Positions 1-10,177 are shown, numbered from the stretch's first letter. The stretch: 23,476 bases of DNA from Coriobacteriia bacterium (GCA_007125735.1 SLCP01000177.1:1-23476); one strand, 5' to 3'. Numbers and translations are program-made. Notes: generated by a model from the letters alone, not told the origin.

Positions 1-1871
1 GCGGTGGCGGCTCGGGCTCGCAGCGCTTCGCGCCCCTCAACAGCTGGCCGGACAACGCCAACCTCGACAAGGCACGCCGTCTGCTGTGGCCGGTCAAGCA
101 GAAGTACGGCCGCAAGATATCCTGGGCTGACCTCATGATCCTCGCCGGCAACGTCGCTCTCGAGTCGATGGGGTTCAAGACCGCGGGCTTCGGTGGTGGC
201 CGCGAGGACATCTGGGAGCCCGAGGAGGACATCTACTGGGGCTCGGAGGGCGAGTGGCTCGGCGACGAGCGCTACTCCGGCGAGCGCGATCTCGAGAATC
301 CTCTTGCTGCCGTGCAGATGGGTCTCATCTACGTGAACCCGGAAGGTCCCAACGGCAACCCCGACCCCGTCGCCTCGGGCATCGACGTTCGGGAGACCTT
401 TGGCCGCATGGGCATGAACGACGAGGAGACCGTCGCGCTCGTTGCGGGCGGGCACACCTTTGGCAAGTGCCATGGCGCGGGCGATGCGGCCCACGTCGGT
501 TCGGAGCCCGAGGCCGCGCCGATCGAGGAGCAAGGGCTCGGCTGGAAGAGCAGCCACGGGAGCGGCGTCGGACCCGATGCGATCACGAGCGGTATCGAGG
601 GAGCATGGAAGGCCAAGCCCACCACGTGGGACATGGGCTACCTCAAGACGCTCTTCAAGTACGAGTGGGAGCTCGTGAAGAGCCCGGCCGGCGCCAACCA
701 GTGGCTCGCCAAGGACGTCGATGACGAGGACATGGTCGAGGACGCGTTCGACCCGTCCAAGAAGCACCGGCCTATGATGACCACGGCCGATCTCTCGCTG
801 CGCTTCGATCCGATCTACGAGCCGATCTCGCGTCGCTTCCTCGAGAACCCCGAGGAGTTCCACGACGCCTTCGCGCGCGCGTGGTTCAAGCTCACACACC
901 GCGACATGGGCCCGCGTGCACGCTACCTCGGCCCGGAGGTTCCCGACGAGGACTTCATCTGGCAAGACCCGCTGCCCGCGGTCGACCACGAGCTGATCGA
1001 CGACGCTGACGTCGCCGCGCTCAAGGAGAAGGTCCTCGCGTCCGGCCTCTCGGCTACGCAGCTCGTCTCGACCGCGTGGGCCTCGGCGTCCACCTTCCGC
1101 GGCTCCGATTACCGCGGCGGGGCGAACGGTGCGCGCATCCGCCTCGCGCCGCAGAAGGACTGGGCGGTCAACGAGCCCGCGAAGCTCGCGACGGTCCTGC
1201 AGACGCTCGAGACCATCAAGCAGGAGTTCGACGCCGCGCAGCCGGGCGGCAAGAAGGTCTCGCTCGCCGACCTCATCGTGCTCGCCGGGTGCGCCGGCGT
1301 GGAGCAGGCGGCACGAGACGCCGGCCACGACGTGACGGTGCCGTTCACCCCCGGCCGCACCGACGCCTCGCAGGAGCAGACTGACGTGTGGTCGTTCTCA
1401 TTCCTCGAGCCTGAGGCGGACGGGTTCCGCAACTACCAGAAGGCGAAGTACACGACCTCGGCCGAGGAGATGCTGCTCGACCGTGCGCAGTTGCTGACGC
1501 TCACCGCTCCGGAGATGACGGTGCTCGTAGGCGGGATGCGGGTCCTCGGTGCGAATTTCGAAGGGTCGCAGCACGGCGTGTTCACCGAGCGGCCCGGGGT
1601 GCTTTCGAACGACTTCTTCGTGAACCTGCTCGACATGGGCACCGAGTGGAAGCCGACCGCCGAGGACGGAGACGTGTTCGAGGGTGTGGACCGTGCGTCC
1701 GGTGCGCCCAAGTGGACCGGCACGCGGGTCGACCTCATCTTCGGTCACAACTCGCAGCTCCGGGCCATCTCTGAGGTCTATGCGGCAGATGACTCGCAGG
1801 AGAAGTTCGTACACGACTTCGTAGCTGCGTGGGACAAGGTGATGAACCTCGACCGGTTCGACGTGGCGTAG
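1..1871 (+). CDS. katG: Catalase-peroxidase KatG, 5' end cut by the window edge
   Basis: Bifunctional haem enzyme that removes H2O2 by catalase and peroxidase reactions. The reading frame is open from base 3 and begins inside the conserved N-terminal haem domain, with QRFAPLNSWPDN just after the (missing) distal Arg-Trp-His region. Visible key residues are the Tyr of YVNPEGP (codon at 330) and the Met of TFGRMGMND (codon at 408), two members of the Met-Tyr-Trp adduct that gives KatG its catalase activity. The proximal haem ligand His lies in GGHTFGKCHGAG (codon at 453). The C-terminal duplicated peroxidase-like domain is present to the TAG stop, so only the start is lost. It converges on the next gene with a 12-nt gap. 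A role in protecting an oxygen-sensitive lifestyle is plausible, but no link to the nif genes is visible. Family assignment is very secure. Confidence 0.97.
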   Translation, partial: GGGSGSQRFAPLNSWPDNANLDKARRLLWPVKQKYGRKISWADLMILAGNVALESMGFKTAGFGGGREDIWEPEEDIYWGSEGEWLGDERYSGERDLENPLAAVQMGLIYVNPEGPNGNPDPVASGIDVRETFGRMGMNDEETVALVAGGHTFGKCHGAGDAAHVGSEPEAAPIEEQGLGWKSSHGSGVGPDAITSGIEGAWKAKPTTWDMGYLKTLFKYEWELVKSPAGANQWLAKDVDDEDMVEDAFDPSKKHRPMMTTADLSLRFDPIYEPISRRFLENPEEFHDAFARAWFKLTHRDMGPRARYLGPEVPDEDFIWQDPLPAVDHELIDDADVAALKEKVLASGLSATQLVSTAWASASTFRGSDYRGGANGARIRLAPQKDWAVNEPAKLATVLQTLETIKQEFDAAQPGGKKVSLADLIVLAGCAGVEQAARDAGHDVTVPFTPGRTDASQEQTDVWSFSFLEPEADGFRNYQKAKYTTSAEEMLLDRAQLLTLTAPEMTVLVGGMRVLGANFEGSQHGVFTERPGVLSNDFFVNLLDMGTEWKPTAEDGDVFEGVDRASGAPKWTGTRVDLIFGHNSQLRAISEVYAADDSQEKFVHDFVAAWDKVMNLDRFDVA

Positions 1872-1883
1872 GCTCCTATCGGG

Positions 1884-3395
1884 TCACTCCGGCGTGGCGA
1901 GGCGCCGCCATATGGCGAGCGTCTCGTAGCGCTGCTCGAAGCCATCGACGAACTCGAAGTGCTCCTCCTCGACCGGGTCTGCGGTGACGAGGAACGTGCC
2001 GGGCTCGGCCGGGTAGGGCGTCTCGTCGGTGAAGAAGAGGCGCGCCGAAGCGTTGACGTCGGCGTCTGGACTACTGAGCGTGTCGCGGTCGAAGGCGAAC
2101 CCGCTGTAGTAGTTGAGTGCGTAGAGGTCCCAGCGCTCGGTCACCCAGACGGTGGCGGGCTGTTCGCGCTCGAGCGTGTCGGCGACCGCTCTGACCGCCG
2201 TCCACCTGGTGTTGCCCGTGAACTGCTTCACCGCGTCCGGTGTGAGTGAATGCATCGATGACAATACGACCACGAGTGCGAGTCCCGAGCCGAGCGCGTA
2301 CAGGATCGGTTTTCGCAGTTCGACCGGGCGGGCGAACGCGGCCGATGCGAGCAGTATCGCCGGCACTACGAGCGGCTCCGCATAACGGTAGCTGTCGTCC
2401 AGGCCGTGCCAGCCGCTAACGACATCGAGATAGAACCAGAAGCCGAACGCCCACACGAGCATCAGGAGCGAGCGGCGCTGGCGGTCGATCGCCGCATAGA
2501 TCGTCCCGATCACCATGAGGTACGGAACCCACACGAGCGACGGAGTGGTAAGCATCAGCTCGAAGAAGGACGAGTCCTGCGTATGGAATCCGGTGTCACG
2601 ATACCCTGAGTAGAATTCGGCGGTGCGCCGCCAGTCGATGAACGGGTCTCCCGTCAACAGGAAGAACACGAACGCCGCGGCAGCGAGGGCTCCCACCAGA
2701 CCGGCGAGCGCCCACAGGGAGCGCTTCCACCGGTCGGGTCGTAGTATCGCTCCGACCGCGAGGACGCCCGGCAGGAATACGATGGCGTTGACCCTGGTGA
2801 GGTACGCCAGGCCCAGTGCGAAGCCCGCTGCGAGCGCCCATCCGTGCCAGCGGTCCCCGTCCCGCGTGACCGCTCTGACCGCGCAGTAGATCGCAAGGAC
2901 GGTGAAGAACGCCTGGATGGGGTCGGGCAGCAGCTGGGTCCCGAGCTCGACCTGTATCGGGATGATCGCGGTCATCAGGCCCGCCACGAGTCCGACGCGC
3001 CATCCCCATAGCTCTCGGCCGAGGAGTATCGTCACGAGCACGGTGCCGAGCGAGCACGCGAACGGCCATCCGACAGAGGCCCACTCGCCCCATCCGAACA
3101 CGGCGTTGGAGGCGAGGAGCGGGCCGATGAGCGGCAGACGGCTCGAGGCGTAGAACACGTTCTCGCTGAACAGAGAACCTCCGCTGAGAACGTGGTTACT
3201 CAGCTCGAGGTAGCGAAACATGTCGAGGCGGCAGATGCCGACGAAGTTCGTCGCCCGGACCCAGGCTGCAAGGCCCAAGACGAGTACGGTCAGCACGGGT
3301 CCGGTGATACGCCACCGATCGCCGGGGTGAGGCGGATCGGCGGCCGGGTTCGTGTCGCGGCCATGTGCTGCCTCGGCACGGCCCGTCCCGTTCAC
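1884..3395 (-). CDS. GT39/ArnT-like membrane glycosyltransferase
   Basis: Polytopic membrane protein of about 503 residues resembling the dolichyl-phosphate-mannose/ArnT (PMT_2, GT39) family, which transfers sugars from polyprenyl-phosphate donors to acceptors on the outer face of the membrane. After a short charged N-terminus come a first TM helix and an extracytoplasmic loop with an acidic residue in RLDMFRYLEL, where the family's catalytic Asp lies. About ten further hydrophobic segments follow, then a soluble C-terminal tail. I chose the GTG at 3395 because it overlaps the stop of the upstream gene as GTGA. The open frame extends to 3533, but that part lies inside the upstream gene and is not protein-like. 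It is probably co-transcribed with the two upstream genes: the GT2 enzyme would make the lipid-linked sugar and this protein would use it. Acceptor and sugar are unknown. Confidence 0.75.
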   Translation of the reverse strand: MNGTGRAEAAHGRDTNPAADPPHPGDRWRITGPVLTVLVLGLAAWVRATNFVGICRLDMFRYLELSNHVLSGGSLFSENVFYASSRLPLIGPLLASNAVFGWGEWASVGWPFACSLGTVLVTILLGRELWGWRVGLVAGLMTAIIPIQVELGTQLLPDPIQAFFTVLAIYCAVRAVTRDGDRWHGWALAAGFALGLAYLTRVNAIVFLPGVLAVGAILRPDRWKRSLWALAGLVGALAAAAFVFFLLTGDPFIDWRRTAEFYSGYRDTGFHTQDSSFFELMLTTPSLVWVPYLMVIGTIYAAIDRQRRSLLMLVWAFGFWFYLDVVSGWHGLDDSYRYAEPLVVPAILLASAAFARPVELRKPILYALGSGLALVVVLSSMHSLTPDAVKQFTGNTRWTAVRAVADTLEREQPATVWVTERWDLYALNYYSGFAFDRDTLSSPDADVNASARLFFTDETPYPAEPGTFLVTADPVEEEHFEFVDGFEQRYETLAIWRRLATPE

Positions 3396-3760
3396 GATCG
3401 GCCCACCATGATGGCGCCTACGATCACGAGAGCGATCCCGAGTGCACGGTTGATGCTGATCTGCTCGCCGAAGACCAGCCAGCCTGACAAGGCGACGACG
3501 ACGTACGACAGGCCGAGGATGGGATAGCCCCACGACAACTCGTTGCTCGCCAAGACGAGCATCCAGATGCCCACCGAACCTGCGAACAGGACCAGGCCCA
3601 CCCAGACCTGCCAGGTGATTGCCGCTTCACGTGCGAAGCTGAGCAGCCCCGACTTGTCCTCTACGGTGAGCCGGTTGAGCCCCAGTTTGAGATAGGTCTG
3701 ACCCGCCCCGCTGAGAAGCACGGAGACGAGGAGCATGGCCACTGCGCGCACCCCCGTCAC
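3392..3760 (-). CDS. Small EmrE/ArnE-like four-helix membrane protein
   Basis: A 122-residue protein with four hydrophobic helices, matching the size and pattern of the small multidrug resistance/EamA-half superfamily. Motifs typical of the group are GQTYLKLGLNRL in the first helix-loop and WGYPILGLSYVVVALSGWLVFGE around helix 3. Overlaps of 4 nt on both sides (ATGA with the GT2 gene upstream, GTGA with the GT39 gene downstream) show a translationally coupled unit. Given these partners, the likely role is moving a polyprenyl-phosphate sugar across the membrane, as ArnE/ArnF do, rather than drug export. That role is inferred from context; the sequence alone cannot separate the two. Confidence 0.7.
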   Translation of the reverse strand: MTGVRAVAMLLVSVLLSGAGQTYLKLGLNRLTVEDKSGLLSFAREAAITWQVWVGLVLFAGSVGIWMLVLASNELSWGYPILGLSYVVVALSGWLVFGEQISINRALGIALVIVGAIMVGRS

Positions 3761-4770
3761 GAGAGGTCACCCGACACGACGAGTTCCCGGATGTAGGCGC
3801 GCGTTTCCGACGAGCCGGGCGATGAGAGGACCTCCATGGCGAACGCCTGTAGCAGCATCTGTATGCCGATGATGATCGGGAGCACCGCGATCATGACGGT
3901 GCCCGTGGTCGCGACGTGGTTCGTGGTGGCCGAAAGGAACCAGTGGTAGCCGCCGAACACGGAACCAAACAGCAAGCACACGATGGCGCCGGCAGCGAGG
4001 ACCCCGACCGCACCGAAGTCGATGACCAGGTACTTGTTGCTGAGGCGCGCGATCCAGCGCGAGAAGAGGCGCGGGGGGAACGTCGCGACGATCTTGGGGA
4101 TGCTGATCGCCGAGACCTCAGCACCGTACAGCGTGGATGTGGGCACGTCGACGACGCGCGCGCTCAATGGGTTGAGTTTGATCAGCATGTCGTTCTCGAA
4201 GAAGTAGTCGGAGGCAACATTGTCGAGGTCGAGGAGTGCGAGGAAGCTCGCGCGGATAGCGGTGAAGCCGCACTGGGAGTCGAACACATGCCAGTAGCCG
4301 CTAGCCACTTTCGTGAGGAACGAGAGTAGCACACTCCCGAGCTTGCGCGAGGAAGGCATTCCTGCGGTCGAGCGAGGCAGGCGGAAGCGGTTGCCTTTCG
4401 TGTAGTCGGCGATGTTGGCCACGACGGGCTGGACGAGTCTGTCCATCTCATCGGCGGGCATCTGGCCGTCCGCATCCATCTTGACGACGATCGTGTGTCC
4501 GTCAGCGAGGGCCGCGCGGTAGCCGGTCACCATCGCGCCGCCGACCCCCCGATTGGCCTCGTGACGCAGCACGTGGGCGCGAGGATCTCCGACAGCACGG
4601 GCGACTTCGCTGGTGTCGTCGGCGCTTGCATCATCGACCACGTATATGGCGTCGACCCATGCGGGGACCGCCCGCATCGCTTCACGGATGTGGGCGGCCT
4701 CGTTGAACGCAGGCATGACGACTGCGATGGATTCGGGCAGCTCGGGTCGAGCCTTCGGTGTGTGGAGCAT
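3757..4770 (-). CDS. GT2 polyprenyl-phosphate glycosyltransferase (DPM1/GtrB-like)
   Basis: Protein of about 337 residues with an N-terminal GT-A domain and two C-terminal TM helices. Nucleotide-sugar binding motifs are VVMPAFNEA, VVDDASADDT and the metal-binding DADGQM. This is the architecture of enzymes that load a sugar onto undecaprenyl or dolichyl phosphate (DPM1, GtrB, ArnC-like). The frame opens with ATG ATG at 4806, but no ribosome site precedes those codons. The ATG at 4770 is preceded by GAGGGGA at good spacing, so I start there. It heads a three-gene overlapping unit with the EmrE/ArnE-like protein and the GT39 enzyme. Its leader is nearly identical to that of the CWB2 lipoprotein gene at 21908. 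The sugar cannot be told from sequence. Confidence 0.82.
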   Translation of the reverse strand: MLHTPKARPELPESIAVVMPAFNEAAHIREAMRAVPAWVDAIYVVDDASADDTSEVARAVGDPRAHVLRHEANRGVGGAMVTGYRAALADGHTIVVKMDADGQMPADEMDRLVQPVVANIADYTKGNRFRLPRSTAGMPSSRKLGSVLLSFLTKVASGYWHVFDSQCGFTAIRASFLALLDLDNVASDYFFENDMLIKLNPLSARVVDVPTSTLYGAEVSAISIPKIVATFPPRLFSRWIARLSNKYLVIDFGAVGVLAAGAIVCLLFGSVFGGYHWFLSATTNHVATTGTVMIAVLPIIIGIQMLLQAFAMEVLSSPGSSETRAYIRELVVSGDLS

Positions 4771-4792
4771 GAGATCGAGTCCCCTCGTTCGA
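4771..4792 (-). promoter_or_regulatory. Leader element containing the ribosome site of the GT2 gene
   Basis: On the minus strand the 22 nt before the ATG begin TCGAACGAGGGG, followed by CTCGATC. The same 22-nt stretch before the CWB2 lipoprotein (21886-21907) matches at 18 positions, far beyond the GAGGGG ribosome site. In both copies short complementary arms (CGAG/CTCG here, TCGAAC/GTTCGA in the other) could place the ribosome site in a loop. Function unknown. Confidence 0.4.
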
Positions 4793-4898
4793 GCCGCGGA
4801 CATCATAGCACTGCGGCGCGACGACTACCGCCCGCGCGCGAGAGTGCGAGCCGTAGGCTCAAGATCCCCACGTGGCGACCTCTAGGGCAGGCCGAACG

Positions 4899-6497
4899 TC
4901 ACGCCTCCTGCAGGTCCCGCCGCCGGAATGCGATGGCGCCGACCGCGATGCCCGCCAGGCCGATCGCGAGCATGACGACTGCGGCAGCGAGCTCGATATC
5001 TGCCCCGGGCGCGGACGCGATGTGCCGAAACGGACTCGCGTCGAGGACGGCTTCGGGAAGGTCGAGGTATCCTCCGACGAAGTCGAGGAGATAACTTGCG
5101 ACGACGAGTCCGAGCGTGAGCGATGCGGTCAGGCGCGGTACGAGTCCGAACAGCGCGAGGCCGAGACCGAGGAAGAGCAGCGAAACCGGGACGATGTTGA
5201 GCGCACCCCGGAGGGCGTCGGCGAGCGTGATGGGTGTACCCGTGACCGCCGTTCCCGCCCACGCGGCCAGTCCTGCAACGATCGCGACGGAGACCGTCGC
5301 GGCTGCGGCGATCGCCGTCCGGGTGAGGAGCCAGCGCGTTCGGCCGATCGGGCGCACGAGCAGGTGTTCGATGCGCCACGATGCCTCCTCTTCACGGATC
5401 GAGGCCGCTTGACCCGCTGCAAACACCGCCAGGAGCGGGGCGATGAAGAGTGCGAAAGTGAACCCGAGGATCCCTTCGAGGGAGTCGATCCGGCCCCAGC
5501 CGGCTTGAGCAGCCACTTCGACGGTCGTCGGCATCGCCGTGGCGGCGTCGGCGAAGTCGTGCGCTATCATGGCGAAGACGATGGAAACGATCGTTATCAC
5601 CGCCCCCCAGATCACCGCCGCTCTAGCTGTGATCCGTGCGGCCAGGCCCGCAGCGCTCTTCACGGGGCGTACGCGGTCGGCGGCACCCTCCCTCGCAGTG
5701 ATCACGCCGCCGTGCAGGTCGCGTTTTGCAAGCGCGAACGCGCCCGCAAGCAGAGCGGTCGTGATGGCCGCGAAGGCGGCGACCACGATGAGCTGTGCTT
5801 CGTCTGCCTCGTGCAGGAAGCCGGTCCACCCAAAGGGGGTCACCCACCACAGCCACTCGGGCGTGCCGCTTGCGGCGGCAATCACTCGCATGCCCAGCGT
5901 GATGCCGAGCACGGTCCCGACCGTGGCGATCGCTTGGCGGCTTGAAGCGAACACCTGGCTCGCGAGCGCAGCCAGTGCCGCGAATGCGGCTGCCATGAGG
6001 GCCATCGCCGCTCCGAGCGCCCACGACGTCGCGGTGTCCATGCCAAGCGCCGAGTGGGATAGGCCGATCGCGATGCCGAAAGCGGCGAATACGGTTAGCA
6101 TCGCGGTCACCGCGGCAGACAGCAGCCCGTGCGGCGTGATGGCACCGGCGCGCAACGGCTCGATATGCCCTGCCTCCTCGGCGCTGCGCAGCAGTCTCCC
6201 CGCCGCGCGCATGCCCCAGACCGCGACGAGTATCGCGAACATCCCCCAGCGAGAGAGAGTGAAGCCTTCAACGGTCGCGATCTGGCTGTACGGTCCCACC
6301 AGCGCCTCGAAGGCGGGAATCCCCTCGAGCTGGGCGAGCGCTTGGAGCTCTGCTTCGGTCGTGTAGCGGTCCTCGAACGTCGCGATGACCGCTGCACCGA
6401 TGCCGGCGAGCGCGAGCGTCCAGGCGATCGTCGAATTGCGCAGGAGGCGCAGGTAGTGGCGGTAGAGGCGGAGCCATGCCTTTCGGGAGGCGCTCAT
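4899..6497 (-). CDS. ABC-2 type exporter permease, large (antibiotic-permease-like)
   Basis: A 532-residue integral membrane protein with about twelve hydrophobic helices in two similar halves. Each half carries a large extracytoplasmic region between its first helices (for example YTTEAELQALAQLEGIPAFE in the first). The size and duplication match permeases described as tetronasin-resistance or multidrug ABC-2 exporters, common in high-GC Gram-positive bacteria. GEEAGHIE/EEEASWRIEHLLVRPIGRTRW-type sequences after the second helix of each half are the usual cytoplasmic coupling segments. It starts 13 nt after the ATPase gene ends, with GAGGGG as ribosome site, so the two genes form one transporter operon. 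The substrate is unknown. No sequence link to nitrogen fixation is visible. Confidence 0.8.
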   Translation of the reverse strand: MSASRKAWLRLYRHYLRLLRNSTIAWTLALAGIGAAVIATFEDRYTTEAELQALAQLEGIPAFEALVGPYSQIATVEGFTLSRWGMFAILVAVWGMRAAGRLLRSAEEAGHIEPLRAGAITPHGLLSAAVTAMLTVFAAFGIAIGLSHSALGMDTATSWALGAAMALMAAAFAALAALASQVFASSRQAIATVGTVLGITLGMRVIAAASGTPEWLWWVTPFGWTGFLHEADEAQLIVVAAFAAITTALLAGAFALAKRDLHGGVITAREGAADRVRPVKSAAGLAARITARAAVIWGAVITIVSIVFAMIAHDFADAATAMPTTVEVAAQAGWGRIDSLEGILGFTFALFIAPLLAVFAAGQAASIREEEASWRIEHLLVRPIGRTRWLLTRTAIAAAATVSVAIVAGLAAWAGTAVTGTPITLADALRGALNIVPVSLLFLGLGLALFGLVPRLTASLTLGLVVASYLLDFVGGYLDLPEAVLDASPFRHIASAPGADIELAAAVVMLAIGLAGIAVGAIAFRRRDLQEA

Positions 6498-6510
6498 GCT
6501 GACCAGCCCC

Positions 6511-7470
6511 TCACTCGTCGCTGCCCGGCTGGTCGGCGGGCTCGGGCGCAGCCGCCGCGGCAGCGGGCTCCTCGGCAGACTCCTCGTAGTAGGCGTGGAA
6601 GAGCTCCTCGAGCGAAGGCTCCCGCATCTGGATGGACGTCACGGTCGCGCTCGCAAGTGCTTTGAGCAGCGGGTCTGTCGAGCCGGACACGTGCAGGCGG
6701 AGCATCCCGTCCGAGATCGACACGTCCTCGACGCCCGATATGTCGTCGAGTGCCGGCGGGTCGCCCTCGAATGTCGCTTCGACCGTGTTGGCGTGTAGGT
6801 GCCGCAGCTCGTGCAGCGCACCCTCTTCGACGAGCACGCCCTCGCGGAGCACGGCCACACGGTCGCACACGGCTTCCACCTCGCTCAAGATGTGACTCGA
6901 CAGAAAGATCGTCTGCCCCCGGGCCTTCGCCTCGCGCAGGCACTCCTGGAAGGTAGCGGTCATGAGCGGGTCGAGTCCGCTCGACGGCTCGTCCATCACG
7001 AGGAGGGGTGCGCGCGTCATGAGCGCGGCGATCACCGCGATCTTCTGGCGGTTGCCCTTCGAGTAGCTGCGCCCCCGCTTGGTGTCGTCGAATTTGAAGC
7101 GCTCCACGAGCTCGTCACGGTAGTCGCGGTCGTACCCGCCCGACACCTCGCCGAGCAGGTCGAGGATCTGCCGACCGGAGAGCTGCGGCCACACGTTGAA
7201 CTCGCCCGGTATGAAGGCGAGCCGCCGGTGTACTCCGACCGGGTCGCGCCACGCGTCGAGACCGAAGAGCTCGGCGGTCCCGCTCGTCGGCCTGAGCAAG
7301 CCGAGGAGCGTGCGCAGCGTCGTGGTCTTGCCAGCGCCGTTCGGCCCGAGCAGGCCGACGATCTCGCCTTCTGCGATCTCGAGGCTGAAGCGGTCGAGTG
7401 CGGTGAGCGAGCCGTAGCGCTTGGTGAGTTCTGCGAACCGCACGACTGGCGTCCCGTTGGTTCCAGACAT
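6511..7470 (-). CDS. ABC exporter ATP-binding protein
   Basis: A 319-residue ATPase of the drug/ABC-2 exporter class. Visible motifs in order are Walker A GPNGAGKTTT, Q-loop region FIPGEFNVWPQLSG, the signature region with a degenerate YSKGNRQK in place of LSGGQ, Walker B LLVMDEPSSGLD, and the switch His in SSHIL. A C-terminal domain of about 90 residues ends in a Glu/Ala/Pro-rich tail. The open frame continues far upstream, but the ATG at 7470 is preceded by GGGGGAAC at correct spacing and the protein-like sequence begins there. It powers the permease encoded immediately downstream. The signature deviation (SKGN) is shared by several exporters of this type and need not mean inactivity. Confidence 0.88.
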   Translation of the reverse strand: MSGTNGTPVVRFAELTKRYGSLTALDRFSLEIAEGEIVGLLGPNGAGKTTTLRTLLGLLRPTSGTAELFGLDAWRDPVGVHRRLAFIPGEFNVWPQLSGRQILDLLGEVSGGYDRDYRDELVERFKFDDTKRGRSYSKGNRQKIAVIAALMTRAPLLVMDEPSSGLDPLMTATFQECLREAKARGQTIFLSSHILSEVEAVCDRVAVLREGVLVEEGALHELRHLHANTVEATFEGDPPALDDISGVEDVSISDGMLRLHVSGSTDPLLKALASATVTSIQMREPSLEELFHAYYEESAEEPAAAAAAPEPADQPGSDE

Positions 7471-7507
7471 GGCGATGTTCCCCCGTCCTGCAGGCCGATG
7501 GCACATA

Positions 7508-7520
7508 GGTACCCTGTACC
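7508..7520. promoter_or_regulatory. Inverted repeat between divergent ABC exporter and nifA genes
   Basis: GGTAC-CCT-GTACC is a perfect 5-bp inverted repeat with a 3-nt centre. It lies 38 nt before the exporter ATPase start and 44 nt before the presumed nifA start, where an operator could act on either gene. No convincing -10/-35 pair or sigma-54 promoter was found in this 93-nt gap, so the role is uncertain. Confidence 0.3.
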
Positions 7521-7563
7521 CGTTTGCGCCCGGTTGAGAGGGGATGGGACACACGACGCTAAC

Positions 7564-9123
<1,560 letters not shown>

Positions 9124-9137
9124 GGCGACTGCGCCGG

Positions 9138-9350
9138 CTACTCTTCGACGCCGATGAGAACGGCCGTCGCCTTGAACAACGCGACCACTTCGCTGCCTTC
9201 CGAGATCACTAGGTCATCGACGGCTTCGGCGGTCAGAGTCGCACTCACGTGGTTGCCGCTGCCGATATCAACCTTCACGAGCGCATTGATCGGGCCGCGG
9301 GTGATCGAGACGACGGTGCCCTTTAGCTGGTTGCGAGATGAGATTCGCAT
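9138..9350 (-). CDS. mop: Molybdenum-pterin/molybdate-binding protein (Mop, molbindin)
   Basis: A 70-residue single TOBE/Mop domain protein. It has the family pattern SSRNQLKGTVVSITRGPINALVKVDIGSG followed by VSATLTAEAVDDLVISEGSEVVALFKATAVLIGVE. Stand-alone Mop proteins form hexamers that bind molybdate in the cytoplasm. A strong AGGAGG ribosome site lies just upstream of the ATG. It is the last gene on the nifB-modABC side, 86 nt after modC. That spacing allows either read-through or a promoter of its own, though none was recognised. ModC here lacks its usual C-terminal TOBE domain, so this protein may take over the molybdate-sensing or storage job. Confidence 0.9.
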   Translation of the reverse strand: MRISSRNQLKGTVVSITRGPINALVKVDIGSGNHVSATLTAEAVDDLVISEGSEVVALFKATAVLIGVEE

Positions 9351-9436
9351 AGGTGGTGCCTCCTGTTCGGAACGAGTGGTGCGTGATCAGAGTGCGGTCG
9401 GGCGGCTGGCGCCGATCGTGCGGGTGTGGCGACGCA

Positions 9437-10177
9437 TCAGTTCATCGTACCGAGCACGGCGGGACCGAGCGCGTGCAGGAGCGTGCGTATCTCCGGCGTC
9501 CCGGGGTCGGTCAGGAGTTCGCGCGGTGAGCCGACCTGCACGACTCCGGTTCCGCTGTAGACGACGAGCGCATCGGCGAGGTCGAACGCCTCGAGCGGAT
9601 CGTGGGTCACGAGCACCACAGGGATTCCGTGCTCGCGCTGGATCGAGCGGATGAGGTCGCGCATCTCGACGCGTACCGGAAGGTCGAGCGCAGAGAACGG
9701 TTCGTCGAGCAGGAGCAGGGAGGGCTTGGGGGCGAGCGCTCTAGCGAGTGCGACCCGCTGACGCTGCCCGCCCGAGAGCTCGGCAGGACGGCGCCGAGCG
9801 AGATCGGCGATGCCGAGAGCGTCGAGGCACTCGGCGGTGCGGGCGGCGCGTGCCGCGCGGCCGAGGCGGTGCAATCCGAACTCGACGTTGCCGGCGACCG
9901 TGAGGTGCGGGAACAGGTCGGCTGCTTGCGAGACGAGCCCGATGTCGCGCTCCTGCGGCGCGACGAACGTGCCCGTCCGGGTGTCGGTGAGCGTGCGGTC
10001 GCCGACGCGGACCCAGCCGTACTCGGGTCTGACCGTGCCCGCGATCACCGAGAGGGTCAGCGTCTTGCCCGCCCCCGAGTAGCCGAAGAGCACCGTGACG
10101 CCACCGGGCGTGGACCAGCCGGTGTCGAGCGAGAACTCTTCTCGTGCGAGTCGCACTCTGACCGAGAGCTCGCTCAC
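9437..10177 (-). CDS. modC: Molybdate ABC transporter ATPase ModC, short form without TOBE domain
   Basis: A 246-residue ABC ATPase. Motifs are Walker A GYSGAGKT, Q-loop LVSQAADLFPHLTV, signature LSGGQRQR, Walker B LLLLDEPFSALD and switch His in VTHD. The GTG start at 10177 overlaps the modB stop as GTGA and has an ideal AGGAGGTGA ribosome site inside the end of modB. The open frame reaches back to 10966, but that part is a shadow of modB. Canonical ModC has about 350 residues with a C-terminal molybdate-binding TOBE region; here the protein ends shortly after the nucleotide-binding domain. The assignment rests on sequence type plus its place between modB and mop. Confidence 0.9.
   Translation of the reverse strand: MSELSVRVRLAREEFSLDTGWSTPGGVTVLFGYSGAGKTLTLSVIAGTVRPEYGWVRVGDRTLTDTRTGTFVAPQERDIGLVSQAADLFPHLTVAGNVEFGLHRLGRAARAARTAECLDALGIADLARRRPAELSGGQRQRVALARALAPKPSLLLLDEPFSALDLPVRVEMRDLIRSIQREHGIPVVLVTHDPLEAFDLADALVVYSGTGVVQVGSPRELLTDPGTPEIRTLLHALGPAVLGTMN

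Noticed and set aside
7499..7513. TGGCAC before nifA as a possible sigma-54 promoter
   Set aside because: The -12 position has ACC instead of the essential GC.
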